NCBI RefSeq assembly: GCF_010667645.1
Contig: NZ_WHZV01000001.1
Span: forward strand, 389,254 to 453,253
DNA: 64,000 nt
Origin: Bifidobacterium platyrrhinorum
Lineage (GTDB): Bacteria > Actinomycetota > Actinomycetes > Actinomycetales > Bifidobacteriaceae
Direction: 5' to 3'
The first letter of the stretch is position 1. Each line of letters begins with the position of its first letter. Under the pieces are notes generated by a model. It searched no databases, was not told the DNA's origin, and saw nothing but the letters and a program-made list of their open reading frames with translations. Made by a program: the position numbers and the translations under genes. Positions 24,010 to 35,690 of the stretch are shown piece by piece.

Positions 24010-25418
24010 CGTGTCTCCTTTCCCTCCGCCGGATTCGCGTGCAGTCCGAAGTCGACGTGGTCGCGTTCGCGCCCGAGCGTCACCGCATTCCGGAACGCGT
24101 CATCGTCGGCGAAACCGGCGACCATGCAATCCCTGACGATCCGCTTGTCGTCGAGGACGACGACGCGGTCGGCCACCTGCCGGCAGTAGTCGAGGTCGTG
24201 CGTGATGGTGAGGATCGTGCGGCCGTCCGCCTTGAGCTGCCGCATCAGGTCGATGAGCAGCTGGCGGGTGATCGGGTCCACCGCGTTCGTCGGCTCGTCG
24301 AGCAGGATGAGTTTCGGGTCGAGCAGCAGTCCCGCCATGAGCCCCGCGCGTTTGCGCAGTCCGGTGGACAGCTCCTTCGCCTTCTTGTCGAGATGGTCCT
24401 GCAGTTCGAACGCGCGCACCATCGGCAGCGTGTCGAGATGTCCGAGGTCGATCGGATGCGGGTCGTCGCGCGTGGCGTAGAGCATCGCGCGGAATCTGAG
24501 GTTCTCGCGTATCGTCATGTTCATCGCGAGGTTGCCGGATTCGGTCAGTTGGAACACGTCGCGCATCGAATGGAACACGTCCGCGTTGATCGCGGCGGAA
24601 CCATGCCATGGGCGCAGCAGTCCGGTGACGAGCGAGAACAGCGTGGTCTTGCCCGCGCCGTTATAGCCGAGGATGCCGAGCGACTGGCCTTCCGGCACGT
24701 CCAGATCGACGTGTTCGAGCACCGGCTTGTTGCGTTTGTATCCGAACGTCAGGTCCCGCACGCGGATGGCGAGGGGGATGGCTGTGGGGGAGACGTGTGC
24801 AGTGTCCGTGGCGTGTGTGACGTCCGTGGCGTCCGTGTTCGGATCGTCAATGGCCGTCGTGCCGTCATATGTGGCGTCGGCGGCATCCGTCGTACCGTCA
24901 TCCGATGCGGCATCCGCGGTGCCGTGGCCGAGTGTGTCCGTGGTCATGAATATCGCCTTTCCGTGTGCGATGAGTTGGTAGAGATAGGTCGCGGCGGCGA
25001 TCGGTATCGGCGTGAGCATCGTCGCCACACCCTGCCCGCCTCCGGCGAGCGGGCGCAGCGACGGGACGAACGACGTCGAAGCGGTCGCGAACAGCAGCGA
25101 CAGTATGGCGGGCGGCAGCAGCGCGGTGACGAGTTGCGCCAGAGGATACCGCCACGTCGCCTGACCGCTCGCGCGTATCGCCGTGATGACGTCTTCCGCG
25201 TAGTCGTCACGGAACGCGTCCACGGTCAGTGGCGCAAGTCCCACGCCGAGAACGACGAATGCGCACCGGTACAACGGCGATGTGAGTCGCGCCGTCAGAT
25301 CCGTTCCGGCGATGAGCGCGATGATCGCTGCCGAACAGATGACGGTGAGGCCGATGACGAACAACTTCGTCGGATCGTGCCGGAATTGGATGAGATTCTT
25401 ATAGAAGACCGCGTGCAT
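24006..25418 (-). CDS. ABC transporter: membrane segment fused to ATP-binding domain
   Basis: A 470-residue fusion. Residues 1-155 have several hydrophobic segments resembling half of an ABC-2 permease (starting MHAVFYKNLIQFRHDP). Residues 160-210 are a Thr/Asp/Ala-rich linker. From about 213 an ATP-binding domain follows with GYNGAGKTT (Walker A), LSTGLRKRAGL in signature position, LILLDEP (Walker B) and a switch histidine in THDLDY. The signature reads LSTGLRKR rather than the canonical LSGGQ, common in ABC-2 exporters. The start is ATG 25418 (GAGG 5 nt upstream). It pairs with the overlapping permease gene 23,296-24,009. Substrate unknown. Confidence 0.8.
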   Translation of the reverse strand: MHAVFYKNLIQFRHDPTKLFVIGLTVICSAAIIALIAGTDLTARLTSPLYRCAFVVLGVGLAPLTVDAFRDDYAEDVITAIRASGQATWRYPLAQLVTALLPPAILSLLFATASTSFVPSLRPLAGGGQGVATMLTPIPIAAATYLYQLIAHGKAIFMTTDTLGHGTADAASDDGTTDAADATYDGTTAIDDPNTDATDVTHATDTAHVSPTAIPLAIRVRDLTFGYKRNKPVLEHVDLDVPEGQSLGILGYNGAGKTTLFSLVTGLLRPWHGSAAINADVFHSMRDVFQLTESGNLAMNMTIRENLRFRAMLYATRDDPHPIDLGHLDTLPMVRAFELQDHLDKKAKELSTGLRKRAGLMAGLLLDPKLILLDEPTNAVDPITRQLLIDLMRQLKADGRTILTITHDLDYCRQVADRVVVLDDKRIVRDCMVAGFADDDAFRNAVTLGRERDHVDFGLHANPAEGKETR

Positions 25419-25620
25419 ATATGCCTCGATGATGGAGTGATGGTGGATTTTGGGCAGGCTTGCGCCGACCATGTCGTGTGAAGCGCGATTCCGGGCATGG
25501 CTTGCGCCGGATCGATGATGAAAGGCTGGGGCCTCCGACGGGCCGGGCCGTTAGGCAAACACCGGATGCGTTTGCAGGCGGGGTGAACGACAGTGAACTT
25601 ATAAGGTCTGTCGGCGGTTG

Positions 25621-25950
25621 TCAGTGTCCCGCGACGATGGCGCGCAATGCGGCGACGTGGGAACGGAACGCGGCCTCGCCTTCCTTGGTGAGTTTCACCC
25701 ACGTGACCTTGTATGCCTTGCCGCCGTCTCCGGCGCGCTTGTCGAGCGTGACGTAACCGTGGTCGGCGAGCGTCTTCAGATGCTTCGAACAGGTGGCGTC
25801 GCTCACGCCGATCGTGTCGCGCAACGTGTCGAAGCGTACGGTGCCGTAGGTGTCGAGCAGCCCGCAGATGCGCAGACGCACCGGCGCATGGATGACCTCG
25901 TTGAACACCGGTTCCACGGCGCCCGCCTCATGCGGTTCAGACACGGTCAT
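25621..25950 (-). CDS. Winged-helix transcriptional regulator
   Basis: A 109-residue winged helix-turn-helix protein: ISxA-like recognition helix in VRFDTLRDTIGVSDATCSKHLKTLADHGYV, followed by a basic wing KRAGDGGKAYKV. It resembles the short ArsR/MarR-like regulators often found next to ABC exporters and small membrane proteins. Its start overlaps the end of the upstream membrane protein gene by 14 nt, so both are cotranscribed. Two TTTCC-N5-GGAAA palindromes upstream of the pair (26,744-26,783) are candidate autoregulatory sites. Confidence 0.8.
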   Translation of the reverse strand: MTVSEPHEAGAVEPVFNEVIHAPVRLRICGLLDTYGTVRFDTLRDTIGVSDATCSKHLKTLADHGYVTLDKRAGDGGKAYKVTWVKLTKEGEAAFRSHVAALRAIVAGH

Positions 25951-26653
25951 GGCGCGCCTCCGATTCGTGTGAACCCGCTCCGGTGAAACGCGGTCCGCGC
26001 ATCAGCCGCATGTATTCGTCGAAATACCGCAGATAGGTCACGGTGGACAGCAGCGTACACAGGAGGATGCCGACCGGGGCGGGCCACCAGGGTGCGCAGA
26101 ACAGGCCGAGCAACAGCATGCCGACCGGCACGGCCACGCAGCTGCATGTGGTGAAGACGATGAACGCCGTGCGGTACCCGCCATCCCGCAGCGCATGCGG
26201 GGCTGGGGAGAGCTGCCGGCGGTTCCACATGCCGATGCCGGTGGCGCGTCGCGCGCGGGCCATCAGCGCCGCATAGCCGCCTACGATCAGCACGGCGACG
26301 ATGGCGTAGATCCACACGTCGATGATGGTGAACTCGCCGCGACCGGCGAGCAGCGCCCAGCCGATGAACCAATACAGTCCGGCGTTCGCCAGGCCAAGGA
26401 CGCCGCCGATCAGCGTGTTCGGGATTCTCGCGGCTGCACCCAATCGATTCGCGACAGCGCTTCTGTCCGCGTCCAACGCGTCGAGCGATGTCAGTGCATC
26501 CGAGACGTCCGGCATGGCGTCGGCATCCGGGGATGTGCCGGATGCCCCGACGTCCGTGGAGCCGGTGTACTCGTCATTCCCTGCGGATCGGATCATGCCG
26601 ACTCTGGTCGTCCCGTCGATGCGGCCGTTCTTTTCGCCATTCGGTTCCGCCAT
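25937..26653 (-). CDS. Four-helix membrane protein partnered with a winged-helix regulator
   Basis: A 238-residue protein. Residues 1-75 are polar and Asp/Ser/Ala-rich; then about four hydrophobic segments follow (roughly 78-100, 108-130, 155-178, 182-203), with ALMARARRATGIGMWNRRQL as a basic loop. No family was recognised. Overlap with the winged-helix regulator gene suggests the two form a sensor-regulator or membrane-anchored regulatory pair, as is common for this arrangement; that is inference. The start at 26653 has no strong ribosome binding site, and a downstream methionine could be used. Confidence 0.6.
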   Translation of the reverse strand: MAEPNGEKNGRIDGTTRVGMIRSAGNDEYTGSTDVGASGTSPDADAMPDVSDALTSLDALDADRSAVANRLGAAARIPNTLIGGVLGLANAGLYWFIGWALLAGRGEFTIIDVWIYAIVAVLIVGGYAALMARARRATGIGMWNRRQLSPAPHALRDGGYRTAFIVFTTCSCVAVPVGMLLLGLFCAPWWPAPVGILLCTLLSTVTYLRYFDEYMRLMRGPRFTGAGSHESEARHDRV

Positions 26654-26743
26654 GATGACCCCCTTCGTATAAACGGCGATGCGGGATCGAAGCCGGGGCG
26701 ACGTGTCATGCCTCGAACAGGGTCGACGCGCAGCCCAAACCTC

Positions 26744-26783
26744 TTTCCGTTATGGAAAACGATATCACTTTCCAATATGGAAA
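26744..26783 (-). promoter_or_regulatory. Two palindromic operator-like sites
   Basis: TTTCCGTTATGGAAA (26744-26758) and TTTCCAATATGGAAA (26769-26783) share TTTCC-N5-GGAAA and start 25 bp apart. They lie about 100-130 bp upstream of the membrane protein/regulator pair, a sensible place for cooperative repressor binding. Confidence 0.55.
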
Positions 26784-26881
26784 CAAGTTTGGGGGCGTGT
26801 CTCACGTATGTTCGGTGACGACGCTCATGGGGTGACGACGCCCATGGCGTATGCGGCGTACGTTGTCGGAGAGCTTTCTGC

Positions 26882-26940
26882 CGGTCATCCGTGGAAGCGT
26901 ACGCTGGAGAATCCTCAGCGTACGCTTCCACGGATGACCG
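26882..26940. repeat. 25-bp perfect hairpin downstream of parC
   Basis: 26882-26906 and 26916-26940 are perfect reverse complements (25 bp) with a 9-nt loop. It begins about 50 nt after the parC stop. There is no T-run, so it is not a classical terminator. It may be an mRNA 3'-end stabiliser, a cruciform or a repeated element. Confidence 0.8.
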
Positions 26941-26988
26941 AGAGCAATGCCCTTCCGGACGTACTCTGACGGTCGGCCGGTCAACCGG

Positions 26989-29667
<2,679 letters not shown>

Positions 29668-29764
29668 GTGACGGACTCCCTCGAGAGACTTGAAAACCCG
29701 CATCATATTAGCAGGTCGGGTGCGATGAGGCCGATGCGATGCGCGGACGGGCGCGGACGGTCAC

Positions 29765-29770
29765 TACTAT
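29765..29770 (+). promoter_or_regulatory. -10 box for leaderless phosphodiesterase transcript
   Basis: TACTAT ends 8 nt before the ATG at 29779, and no ribosome binding site is present. Confidence 0.6.
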
Positions 29771-29778
29771 GGGCAGGT

Positions 29779-31110
29779 ATGAGTGTCGAAGTGCCGGAAA
29801 TGGACGAACTGCTGCGATTGGCGCCGACGGCGCGATACGGCGATTGGACGCCCGGGCCGGGGGAGTCTCCTGCGTCCGGGGAAGATGCGTCCGAAGGGCC
29901 GCAAGGGGAGCCGCGTCCGTCACGCGGGGGCGCCCTGCACCTGTCGTCGGTGCTGCCCGCGGTCTCCGCCGCGATCGGCCATCCCGTGACCACCCGGATC
30001 CACGACGATCCGAAGGCGCTGCAGCGCGCGCTCGGTCTGCCGGACGCCCGCTCCGCCATCGTCGTGCTCGTGGACGGACTCGGATATTGGAACCTCAACA
30101 TGCGTCTCGGGCACGCGCCCTACCTGCGGGCCCTCATGCGGGACCACGCCAACCGGCGTCCGATCTCCACCTGCGCGCCGAGCACCACCGTCGCCGCGAT
30201 GGCCGTGTTCGGCACCGGCACCTGTCCGGGGCTCACCGGCATGGCCGGCTACACGCAGATCGCCCCGGACGGCGGACGGCTCGTCCAGCTCATCCAGTTC
30301 AAGGACCCGCTCGTATCGAAACCGGCTGGTCCCGCCTCGGCATCCGAACCGATCGTCGACCCGCATGACCTGCAGCGCGAGCCCACCGTGTTCGAACGGC
30401 TCGTCGACCAGGGGGTTCCCGTCACCAGCTCCGGTCTCGCCAAGTTCAAGGGGTCCCCGCTCACCGAGGCCGCGCTGCGCGGCGGACGCTACGTGGCCAA
30501 CGTGACGCCCCGCGACCGCGTGCGCGCCGCCGCGAAGTCCGTCGCCGACAAGCCGGGACTGTCGTACCTGTATATCCGCGACGCCGACAAGATCGGCCAC
30601 AATCACGGATGGGACTCCGACCAGTGGATCGGCACGTTCGAACGCATCGACGCGCAGCTCGCGCAACTGCGCCGTGAGGCGCCGAAGGACACGCTCATCG
30701 TCATCGTCGCCGACCACGGCATGGTCATGTCCGACGAAAACCATCGCATCGATATCGCCGCCGAACCCGAACTGTCGCGGGGCGTGCGGTTCGTCGGAGG
30801 GGAGCCGCGCGCGCTGATGCTCTACGCGCAGGACGGCGAAAACCCGGACGATGTGGCGGGACGGTGGCGTGACAGGCTGGGGGAGGACGCCTTGGTGCGC
30901 ACGAAGGAGGAGGCGATCGCCGACGGTCTGTTCGGACCGGTCGACCCGCGTGTGGAGGCGATGCTCGGCGACGTCATCGTGCAGGCGTCGGGCCGCACCA
31001 CCCTCGTCGACACGCGCACCCAGTCCGACAAGGCCACGCGCCTACCCAGCGTGCATGGGTCCCAGACCATGCTGGAGATGGACATCCCCTGCATCATCGA
31101 CATGGCGTGA
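29779..31110 (+). CDS. Alkaline phosphatase-superfamily nucleotide pyrophosphatase/phosphodiesterase
   Basis: A 443-residue cytoplasmic protein of the type I phosphodiesterase/nucleotide pyrophosphatase group. Metal-site and nucleophile motifs are in the expected order: VVLVDGLGYWN, PSTTVAAMAVFGTG (Thr nucleophile), RDADKIGHNHGWDSD, VADHGM and a late VHGS. Substrate is unknown; members hydrolyse phosphodiesters or phosphonates. Homologues are common in Actinobacteria next to SepH, as here. No signal peptide is present. The start ATG 29779 is chosen because a -10 box lies 8 nt upstream. Confidence 0.82.
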   Translation: MSVEVPEMDELLRLAPTARYGDWTPGPGESPASGEDASEGPQGEPRPSRGGALHLSSVLPAVSAAIGHPVTTRIHDDPKALQRALGLPDARSAIVVLVDGLGYWNLNMRLGHAPYLRALMRDHANRRPISTCAPSTTVAAMAVFGTGTCPGLTGMAGYTQIAPDGGRLVQLIQFKDPLVSKPAGPASASEPIVDPHDLQREPTVFERLVDQGVPVTSSGLAKFKGSPLTEAALRGGRYVANVTPRDRVRAAAKSVADKPGLSYLYIRDADKIGHNHGWDSDQWIGTFERIDAQLAQLRREAPKDTLIVIVADHGMVMSDENHRIDIAAEPELSRGVRFVGGEPRALMLYAQDGENPDDVAGRWRDRLGEDALVRTKEEAIADGLFGPVDPRVEAMLGDVIVQASGRTTLVDTRTQSDKATRLPSVHGSQTMLEMDIPCIIDMA

Positions 31111-31131
31111 CCGTTCGCGCGATCCGCTCGG

Positions 31132-32229
31132 TCACTCGCCGAACAGGATCTCGTCCCAACTGGGCACGGCGGAACGGCCCGCACGTCGTTTCGCGGCCTC
31201 GGTCCTCTCGGTGCGCGGCTTGGCGTCACGCGGGGACTTCGCATCGGCCTCATGGCCGGCCGCGGCGTCGCGTCCCCCCTGTTCCTCGTCGTCGGCGGGT
31301 TCCAGATCGGCGACGGCCGCGAGATCGGTCGCCTCGCCATCGGACGAGGCGGGCTGGACGACGGGGGAGTTCGACATCAACGAACCGTCCGGGGCGGGGA
31401 TCTCGACGTTCGGGCGGAACACGGGGATGTCGTCGGTGGTGGTGGGCAGCACCGCGCCGTCCGGCGAGGCGGGTTCGCCGGCGCCCGCGGCCGCAGGTGC
31501 CGGGACGGGCGCCGTGCCCGGCGCGGGGGAGGACGGTCCGAGATCGACGGGGAAGGACTCCTTCACGTCCATCGCCGGCAATCCCACGTTCGCGCGCGCC
31601 TCGGCGGCGGACGGGGTCACCGGCTTCGGCGTGCCCGCGCCGAGGCTTTGCTCGCCGAGCAGCTTGCGGGCGGCGGCGTTGAGGCATACGACGGTGTTGT
31701 CGTGCATGTCCCACGTCCATTCGGCGTGGACCTTGCGCCCGGCGGACAGGAAGCGGGCGACGATGTGCCACGGCTCGTGGTTGCGCCGGGTCGCCGACCA
31801 CGACAGCGTGCCCCGGTCGACGCGTGCCGCGAGCAGCGTCATGTCGATAACCTCCTCGACGGTGTGCAGACGGCTTTCCTTGGGGGCGGGCACCCGCTTG
31901 AACTGTTCGATCGCATACTGCTTCTCCGTCTGCACCGATGCGGAGAAGCGACGCACCAGCGCCTCGGCGAGCCCGTAGCGCTGGGCCACCTTCGCGGGGT
32001 CCGCTCCCGCGCGGATGAGCTGCTGGATCTGGGAGATCGGCAATGTGTCCGCGGGACGGACCTGACGCTGCTTCAACGACTCCGAACGGATCTGCTTGGC
32101 CTCTAGCAGGGCACGTTCGAGCGCCTCGTCCACGGTGACGATGAAACGCTCGCCGCCCGCTTCGAACACCAGGTCACCGGCGTCGGAGACATGGTCGAGA
32201 CGGGCTCCCCGCGGCGAATTGTCAGGCAT
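31132..32229 (-). CDS. sepH: Cell division protein SepH (DUF3071)
   Basis: A 365-residue actinobacterial SepH, which binds FtsZ and promotes its assembly during septation. The N-terminal DUF3071 domain (1-175) contains LPISQIQQLIRAGADPAKVAQRYGL, a helix-turn-helix-like segment, and TWDMHDNTVVCLN. The C-terminal half is Pro/Ala/Asp/Glu-rich and disordered, ending in a short conserved tail VPSWDEILFG. It is convergent with the phosphodiesterase gene and divergent from the DUF4193 gene, a conserved actinobacterial neighbourhood. Confidence 0.88.
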   Translation of the reverse strand: MPDNSPRGARLDHVSDAGDLVFEAGGERFIVTVDEALERALLEAKQIRSESLKQRQVRPADTLPISQIQQLIRAGADPAKVAQRYGLAEALVRRFSASVQTEKQYAIEQFKRVPAPKESRLHTVEEVIDMTLLAARVDRGTLSWSATRRNHEPWHIVARFLSAGRKVHAEWTWDMHDNTVVCLNAAARKLLGEQSLGAGTPKPVTPSAAEARANVGLPAMDVKESFPVDLGPSSPAPGTAPVPAPAAAGAGEPASPDGAVLPTTTDDIPVFRPNVEIPAPDGSLMSNSPVVQPASSDGEATDLAAVADLEPADDEEQGGRDAAAGHEADAKSPRDAKPRTERTEAAKRRAGRSAVPSWDEILFGE

Positions 32230-32310
32230 GCGCGCACCACTTTCCTCAAAAACTTATGTCGTATTCCAGTATGCCCCACGTGTCGAACTTTACGGGTATT
32301 TGAAATCGTG

Positions 32311-32316
32311 TATTCT
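32311..32316 (+). promoter_or_regulatory. -10 box upstream of the DUF4193 gene
   Basis: TATTCT lies about 70 nt before the start of the zinc-ribbon gene, so unlike many neighbours this transcript would carry a normal leader. Confidence 0.45.
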
Positions 32317-32385
32317 ATGGCCGAGTAAACCAGTCATAAGGGCAAGACTAGCAAGGTCATGCCCCGATGCAACGAAAGGATCGCG

Positions 32386-32679
32386 ATGGCTCAGGACTAT
32401 GATTCCCCCCGCAACAAGGATGAGGACGAGGAATCGCTGCAGGCTTTGGGGAAGGGCTCGCAGAATTCATCGAGCGACATCGACGACGACGAGAACGCCA
32501 TTGCCGAGGACTACGAGCTGCCGGGCGCGGACCTGAGCAACGAGGACTCCTCCGTGACGGTCATCCCGATGCAGGGCGACGAGTTCATCTGCTCCGAGTG
32601 CTTCCTGGTCAAGCACCGCAGCCAGCTCGCCTACATGACCGACGACGGCCAGCCCGTGTGCCAGGAGTGCGCCGCCTGA
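32386..32679 (+). CDS. DUF4193 zinc-ribbon protein
   Basis: A 97-residue acidic protein with a C-terminal zinc ribbon: CSEC at about residues 69-72 and CQEC near the end. The N-terminal two thirds are Asp/Glu/Ser-rich. This matches the actinobacterial DUF4193 family, often found beside dut and sepH. The function is unknown; RNA polymerase or ribosome association is sometimes suggested by the fold but cannot be shown here. GAAAGGA precedes ATG 32386. Its stop overlaps the start of dut by 1 nt. Confidence 0.85.
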   Translation: MAQDYDSPRNKDEDEESLQALGKGSQNSSSDIDDDENAIAEDYELPGADLSNEDSSVTVIPMQGDEFICSECFLVKHRSQLAYMTDDGQPVCQECAA

Positions 32680-33161
32680 TGACCTTCGATCCCGCGTACA
32701 ACGAGCCGGAGAACACCGAGGTTCTCGTCAAGGCCGTCAACCCGGACCAGCCCGCCGAACTCGCACGGCTGTTCTACGCTCACGCCGGCGACGCCGGTGC
32801 CGATCTGAGGGCGGCGGAGGCGTTCGAGCTCAAGCCGTTCCAGCGCGCGCTCGTGCCCACGGGCGTGGCCATCGCCCTGCCCGCGGGCTACGTGGGTCTC
32901 GTCCACCCGCGTTCCGGTCTTGCCGTCAAGCAGGGCGTGACCGTGCTCAACGCACCCGGCACCATCGATGCCGGATACCGTGGCGAGATCAAGGTGCCGC
33001 TGATCAATCTGGATCCGGAGCGTACCGTGCGTTTCGAGGTCGGGGACCGCATCGCCCAGCTGGTCATCCAGCGGTACGTGGAGGCGAGGTTCGTCCCGGC
33101 CGAGACGTTGCCCGGATCGGATCGCGCCGAGCGCGGATTCGGCTCCACTGGGGTCGCCTGA
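32679..33161 (+). CDS. dut: dUTP diphosphatase
   Basis: A 160-residue trimeric dUTPase that hydrolyses dUTP to dUMP, preventing uracil incorporation and feeding dTMP synthesis. The five family motifs are visible: [49 protein letters not shown] and the glycine-rich C-terminal arm [10 protein letters not shown]. The ATG at 32679 overlaps the preceding TGA, giving translational coupling with the DUF4193 gene. Confidence 0.95.
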   Translation: MTFDPAYNEPENTEVLVKAVNPDQPAELARLFYAHAGDAGADLRAAEAFELKPFQRALVPTGVAIALPAGYVGLVHPRSGLAVKQGVTVLNAPGTIDAGYRGEIKVPLINLDPERTVRFEVGDRIAQLVIQRYVEARFVPAETLPGSDRAERGFGSTGVA

Positions 33162-33229
33162 GAAGCGATAGGATGACGCGTGGGAAACGCGTTAGGATGG
33201 TGTCCACACGAATCGAGGGAGGTGCCGCC

Positions 33230-35560
33230 ATGGCGGGCGATGATATGGAATTCGATTCCGCGCGCAAATTGGGATGCGAGGTCAGCACCGATCCGATCAA
33301 CCCGCTTCTGCCGATCATGCAGGCGTGCCGTGTGCATCACCCCGATGAGGACCTGACCATTCTCGAACGCGCCTACCGTCGCGCGGTCATCCAGCATTCC
33401 ACGCAGCGCCGCAAGTCCGGCGAGCCGTACATCATCCATCCGCTCGCCGTCGCGCAGATCCTCGCCGATCTGGGCATGGGCCCGCTGGTCGTGGCCGCCG
33501 GCCTCCTGCACGACACCGTGGAGGACACCGACTATACGCTCGACCAGTGCCGCGCCGAATTCGGCGACACCGTCACCGGTCTGGTGGACGGCGTCACCAA
33601 GCTGTCCAAGATGGAATACGGCGATTCGGCGCAGGCCGAGACCATCCGCAAGATGGTCGTGGCGATGAGCCGTGACGTGCGCGTGCTCGTCGTCAAGCTC
33701 GCCGACCGCGTGCACAACGCGCGCACGTGGCGCTACGTGAAGACGTCCAGTGCCGTGAAGAAGGCGCACGAGACGCTCGACGTGTACGCGCCGCTCGCCA
33801 ACCGCCTCGGCATGAACGCCATCAAGACCGAGCTCGAGGAACTGAGCTTCAAGGTCATCTACCCGAAGATCTACAACGAGATCGTCGTGCTCGTGGCCCG
33901 TCGCGCGGGCCAGCGCGACGTGTACCTCAAGCAGATCCTCGCCGAGATCAACGAGGACCTCGACGCGCAGCACATCAAGGCGTACGTCACCGGGCGCCCG
34001 AAGGACTACTTCTCCATCTACCAGAAGATGATCGTGCGCGGCCATGATTTCGCCAACATCTACGATCTGGTGGGCGTGCGCATCATCGTCGATTCGATCC
34101 AGGACTGCTATGCGGCGCTCGGCGCCGTGCATGCGCGGTGGAACCCGGTCCCCGGCCGGTTCAAGGACTACATCGCGATGCCGAAGCTCAACATGTACCA
34201 GTCGCTGCACACCACGGTGGTCGGTCCCGGCGGCAAGCCCGTCGAGATCCAGATCCGCACGTGGGACATGCACCGGCGCGCGGAATTCGGCATCGCCGCG
34301 CACTGGAAGTACAAGGAGAACGGCCAGGCCGGCCGCGCGCTGAGCTCGCCCGACAAGTCCGACCGCAAGCGCGAGGGCTCCGAGAACCAGGAGCTGAGCG
34401 AGGCCGACAACCTCAAGTGGATCCAGCAGCTCGCCGACTGGACCAGCGAGACCCCCGACTCCAACGAGTTCCTCGGCTCGCTCAAGGAGGACCTCGGTTC
34501 GGCCGAGGTGTACGTGTTCACGCCGAAGGGCAAGATCATCTCCCTGCCGGCGGCGGCCACCCCCATCGACTTCGCCTACGCGGTGCACACCGAGGTCGGC
34601 CACCGCACGATGGGCGCGCGCGTCAACGGCCGTCTCGTCCCGCTCGACACGAAGCTCGAGAACGGCGACACCGTCGAGATCCTCACCTCCAAGTCGGACA
34701 CCGCCGGTCCGTCGCGCGACTGGCTGAGCTTCGCGAAGAGCCCGAAGGCGCGCAACAAGATCCGCCAATGGTTCTCCAAGGAGCGCCGCTCCGAGGCGAT
34801 CGAGGAGGGACGTGACGAGCTGACGCGCGCCATGCGCAAGCGCAGCCTGCCGATCAACACGCTGCTCACCCCCGAGGCGCTCATCGGCGTGGCCGACGAA
34901 CTCAACTTCCCGAACGCGGACGGCCTGTTCGCCGCCATCGGCGACGGTCAGATCTCCACGCAGAACGTCATCTCCCATCTGGTCAAGGATGCGGGCGCCG
35001 ACGAGGTCGACGAGGAGATCGAGCAGGAGGTCCTGCCGCTCAAGCCGGTCGAGAACCGCCAGAAGACCAACAGCGCGTCCGGCGTGTCCGTCAAGGGCGT
35101 GGGCGACGTGTGGGTCAAGCTCGCCCGCTGCTGCATGCCCGTGCCCGGCGACAAGATCATCGGTTTCATCACGCGCAACCAGGGCGTGTCCGTGCACCGC
35201 ACCGACTGCCAGAACATGATCGACCTGCAGCGCCGACAGCCGGAACGCGTGGTCGAGGTGGAGTGGACCAGCACCAAGGGCGTGTTCATGGTCAAGATCC
35301 AGGTCGAGGCGCTTGACCGCCGCAACCTGCTTTCCGATGTGACGCGAGTGCTCTCCGACCATGGCGTGAACATCATCTCCGGTTCGATCTCCACCGGCTC
35401 AGACCGTGTGGCCACCAGCCAGTTCAGTTTCGAGATGGCCGATCCGCAGCATCTCAACACGCTGCTCGCCGCCGTGCGCAAGATCGAGGGCGTGTTCGAC
35501 GTGTACCGCATCACCGGCGCCAAGGACTCCGCCGAACCGCGCCTGCGCAGGATGCAGTGA
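33230..35560 (+). CDS. rel: Bifunctional (p)ppGpp synthetase/hydrolase
   Basis: A 776-residue long RSH protein controlling the stringent response. An intact HD hydrolase domain (HDTVEDTDYT near residue 95) indicates ppGpp hydrolysis; the synthetase domain has RPKDYFSIYQKM and GRFKDYIAMPKLNMYQSLHT. TGS (VYVFTPKGKIISLP), the CC motif LARCCMPVPGD and a C-terminal ACT domain follow. All domains of Rel are present, as usual for the single RSH of Actinobacteria. GAGGGAGG at 33215-33222 sets ATG 33230; a TAGGAT -10 box lies at 33193-33198, so longer starts are excluded. Confidence 0.95.
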   Translation: MAGDDMEFDSARKLGCEVSTDPINPLLPIMQACRVHHPDEDLTILERAYRRAVIQHSTQRRKSGEPYIIHPLAVAQILADLGMGPLVVAAGLLHDTVEDTDYTLDQCRAEFGDTVTGLVDGVTKLSKMEYGDSAQAETIRKMVVAMSRDVRVLVVKLADRVHNARTWRYVKTSSAVKKAHETLDVYAPLANRLGMNAIKTELEELSFKVIYPKIYNEIVVLVARRAGQRDVYLKQILAEINEDLDAQHIKAYVTGRPKDYFSIYQKMIVRGHDFANIYDLVGVRIIVDSIQDCYAALGAVHARWNPVPGRFKDYIAMPKLNMYQSLHTTVVGPGGKPVEIQIRTWDMHRRAEFGIAAHWKYKENGQAGRALSSPDKSDRKREGSENQELSEADNLKWIQQLADWTSETPDSNEFLGSLKEDLGSAEVYVFTPKGKIISLPAAATPIDFAYAVHTEVGHRTMGARVNGRLVPLDTKLENGDTVEILTSKSDTAGPSRDWLSFAKSPKARNKIRQWFSKERRSEAIEEGRDELTRAMRKRSLPINTLLTPEALIGVADELNFPNADGLFAAIGDGQISTQNVISHLVKDAGADEVDEEIEQEVLPLKPVENRQKTNSASGVSVKGVGDVWVKLARCCMPVPGDKIIGFITRNQGVSVHRTDCQNMIDLQRRQPERVVEVEWTSTKGVFMVKIQVEALDRRNLLSDVTRVLSDHGVNIISGSISTGSDRVATSQFSFEMADPQHLNTLLAAVRKIEGVFDVYRITGAKDSAEPRLRRMQ

Positions 35561-35690
35561 GCGGGCTATAAGGAACGTCGATTACGGAGCCGCGTTGCGC
35601 GCGGCGAACGTTTGTATAGTGGCGAAGCGTTGGGAACGGCGAAAGCCGTTCACCGCCGAAATGAATGATGTGATTGAGAGAGGAACCATC

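Noticed and set aside
26593-26931. Open frames on both strands over the hairpin giving similar peptides (WKRTL).
   Set aside because: The similarity comes from the palindrome itself; neither frame has a ribosome binding site or protein-like composition.
26882-26940. Considered as an ordinary rho-independent terminator of parC.
   Set aside because: The stem is 25 bp and there is no T-run on either strand, so it was listed as a hairpin repeat instead.
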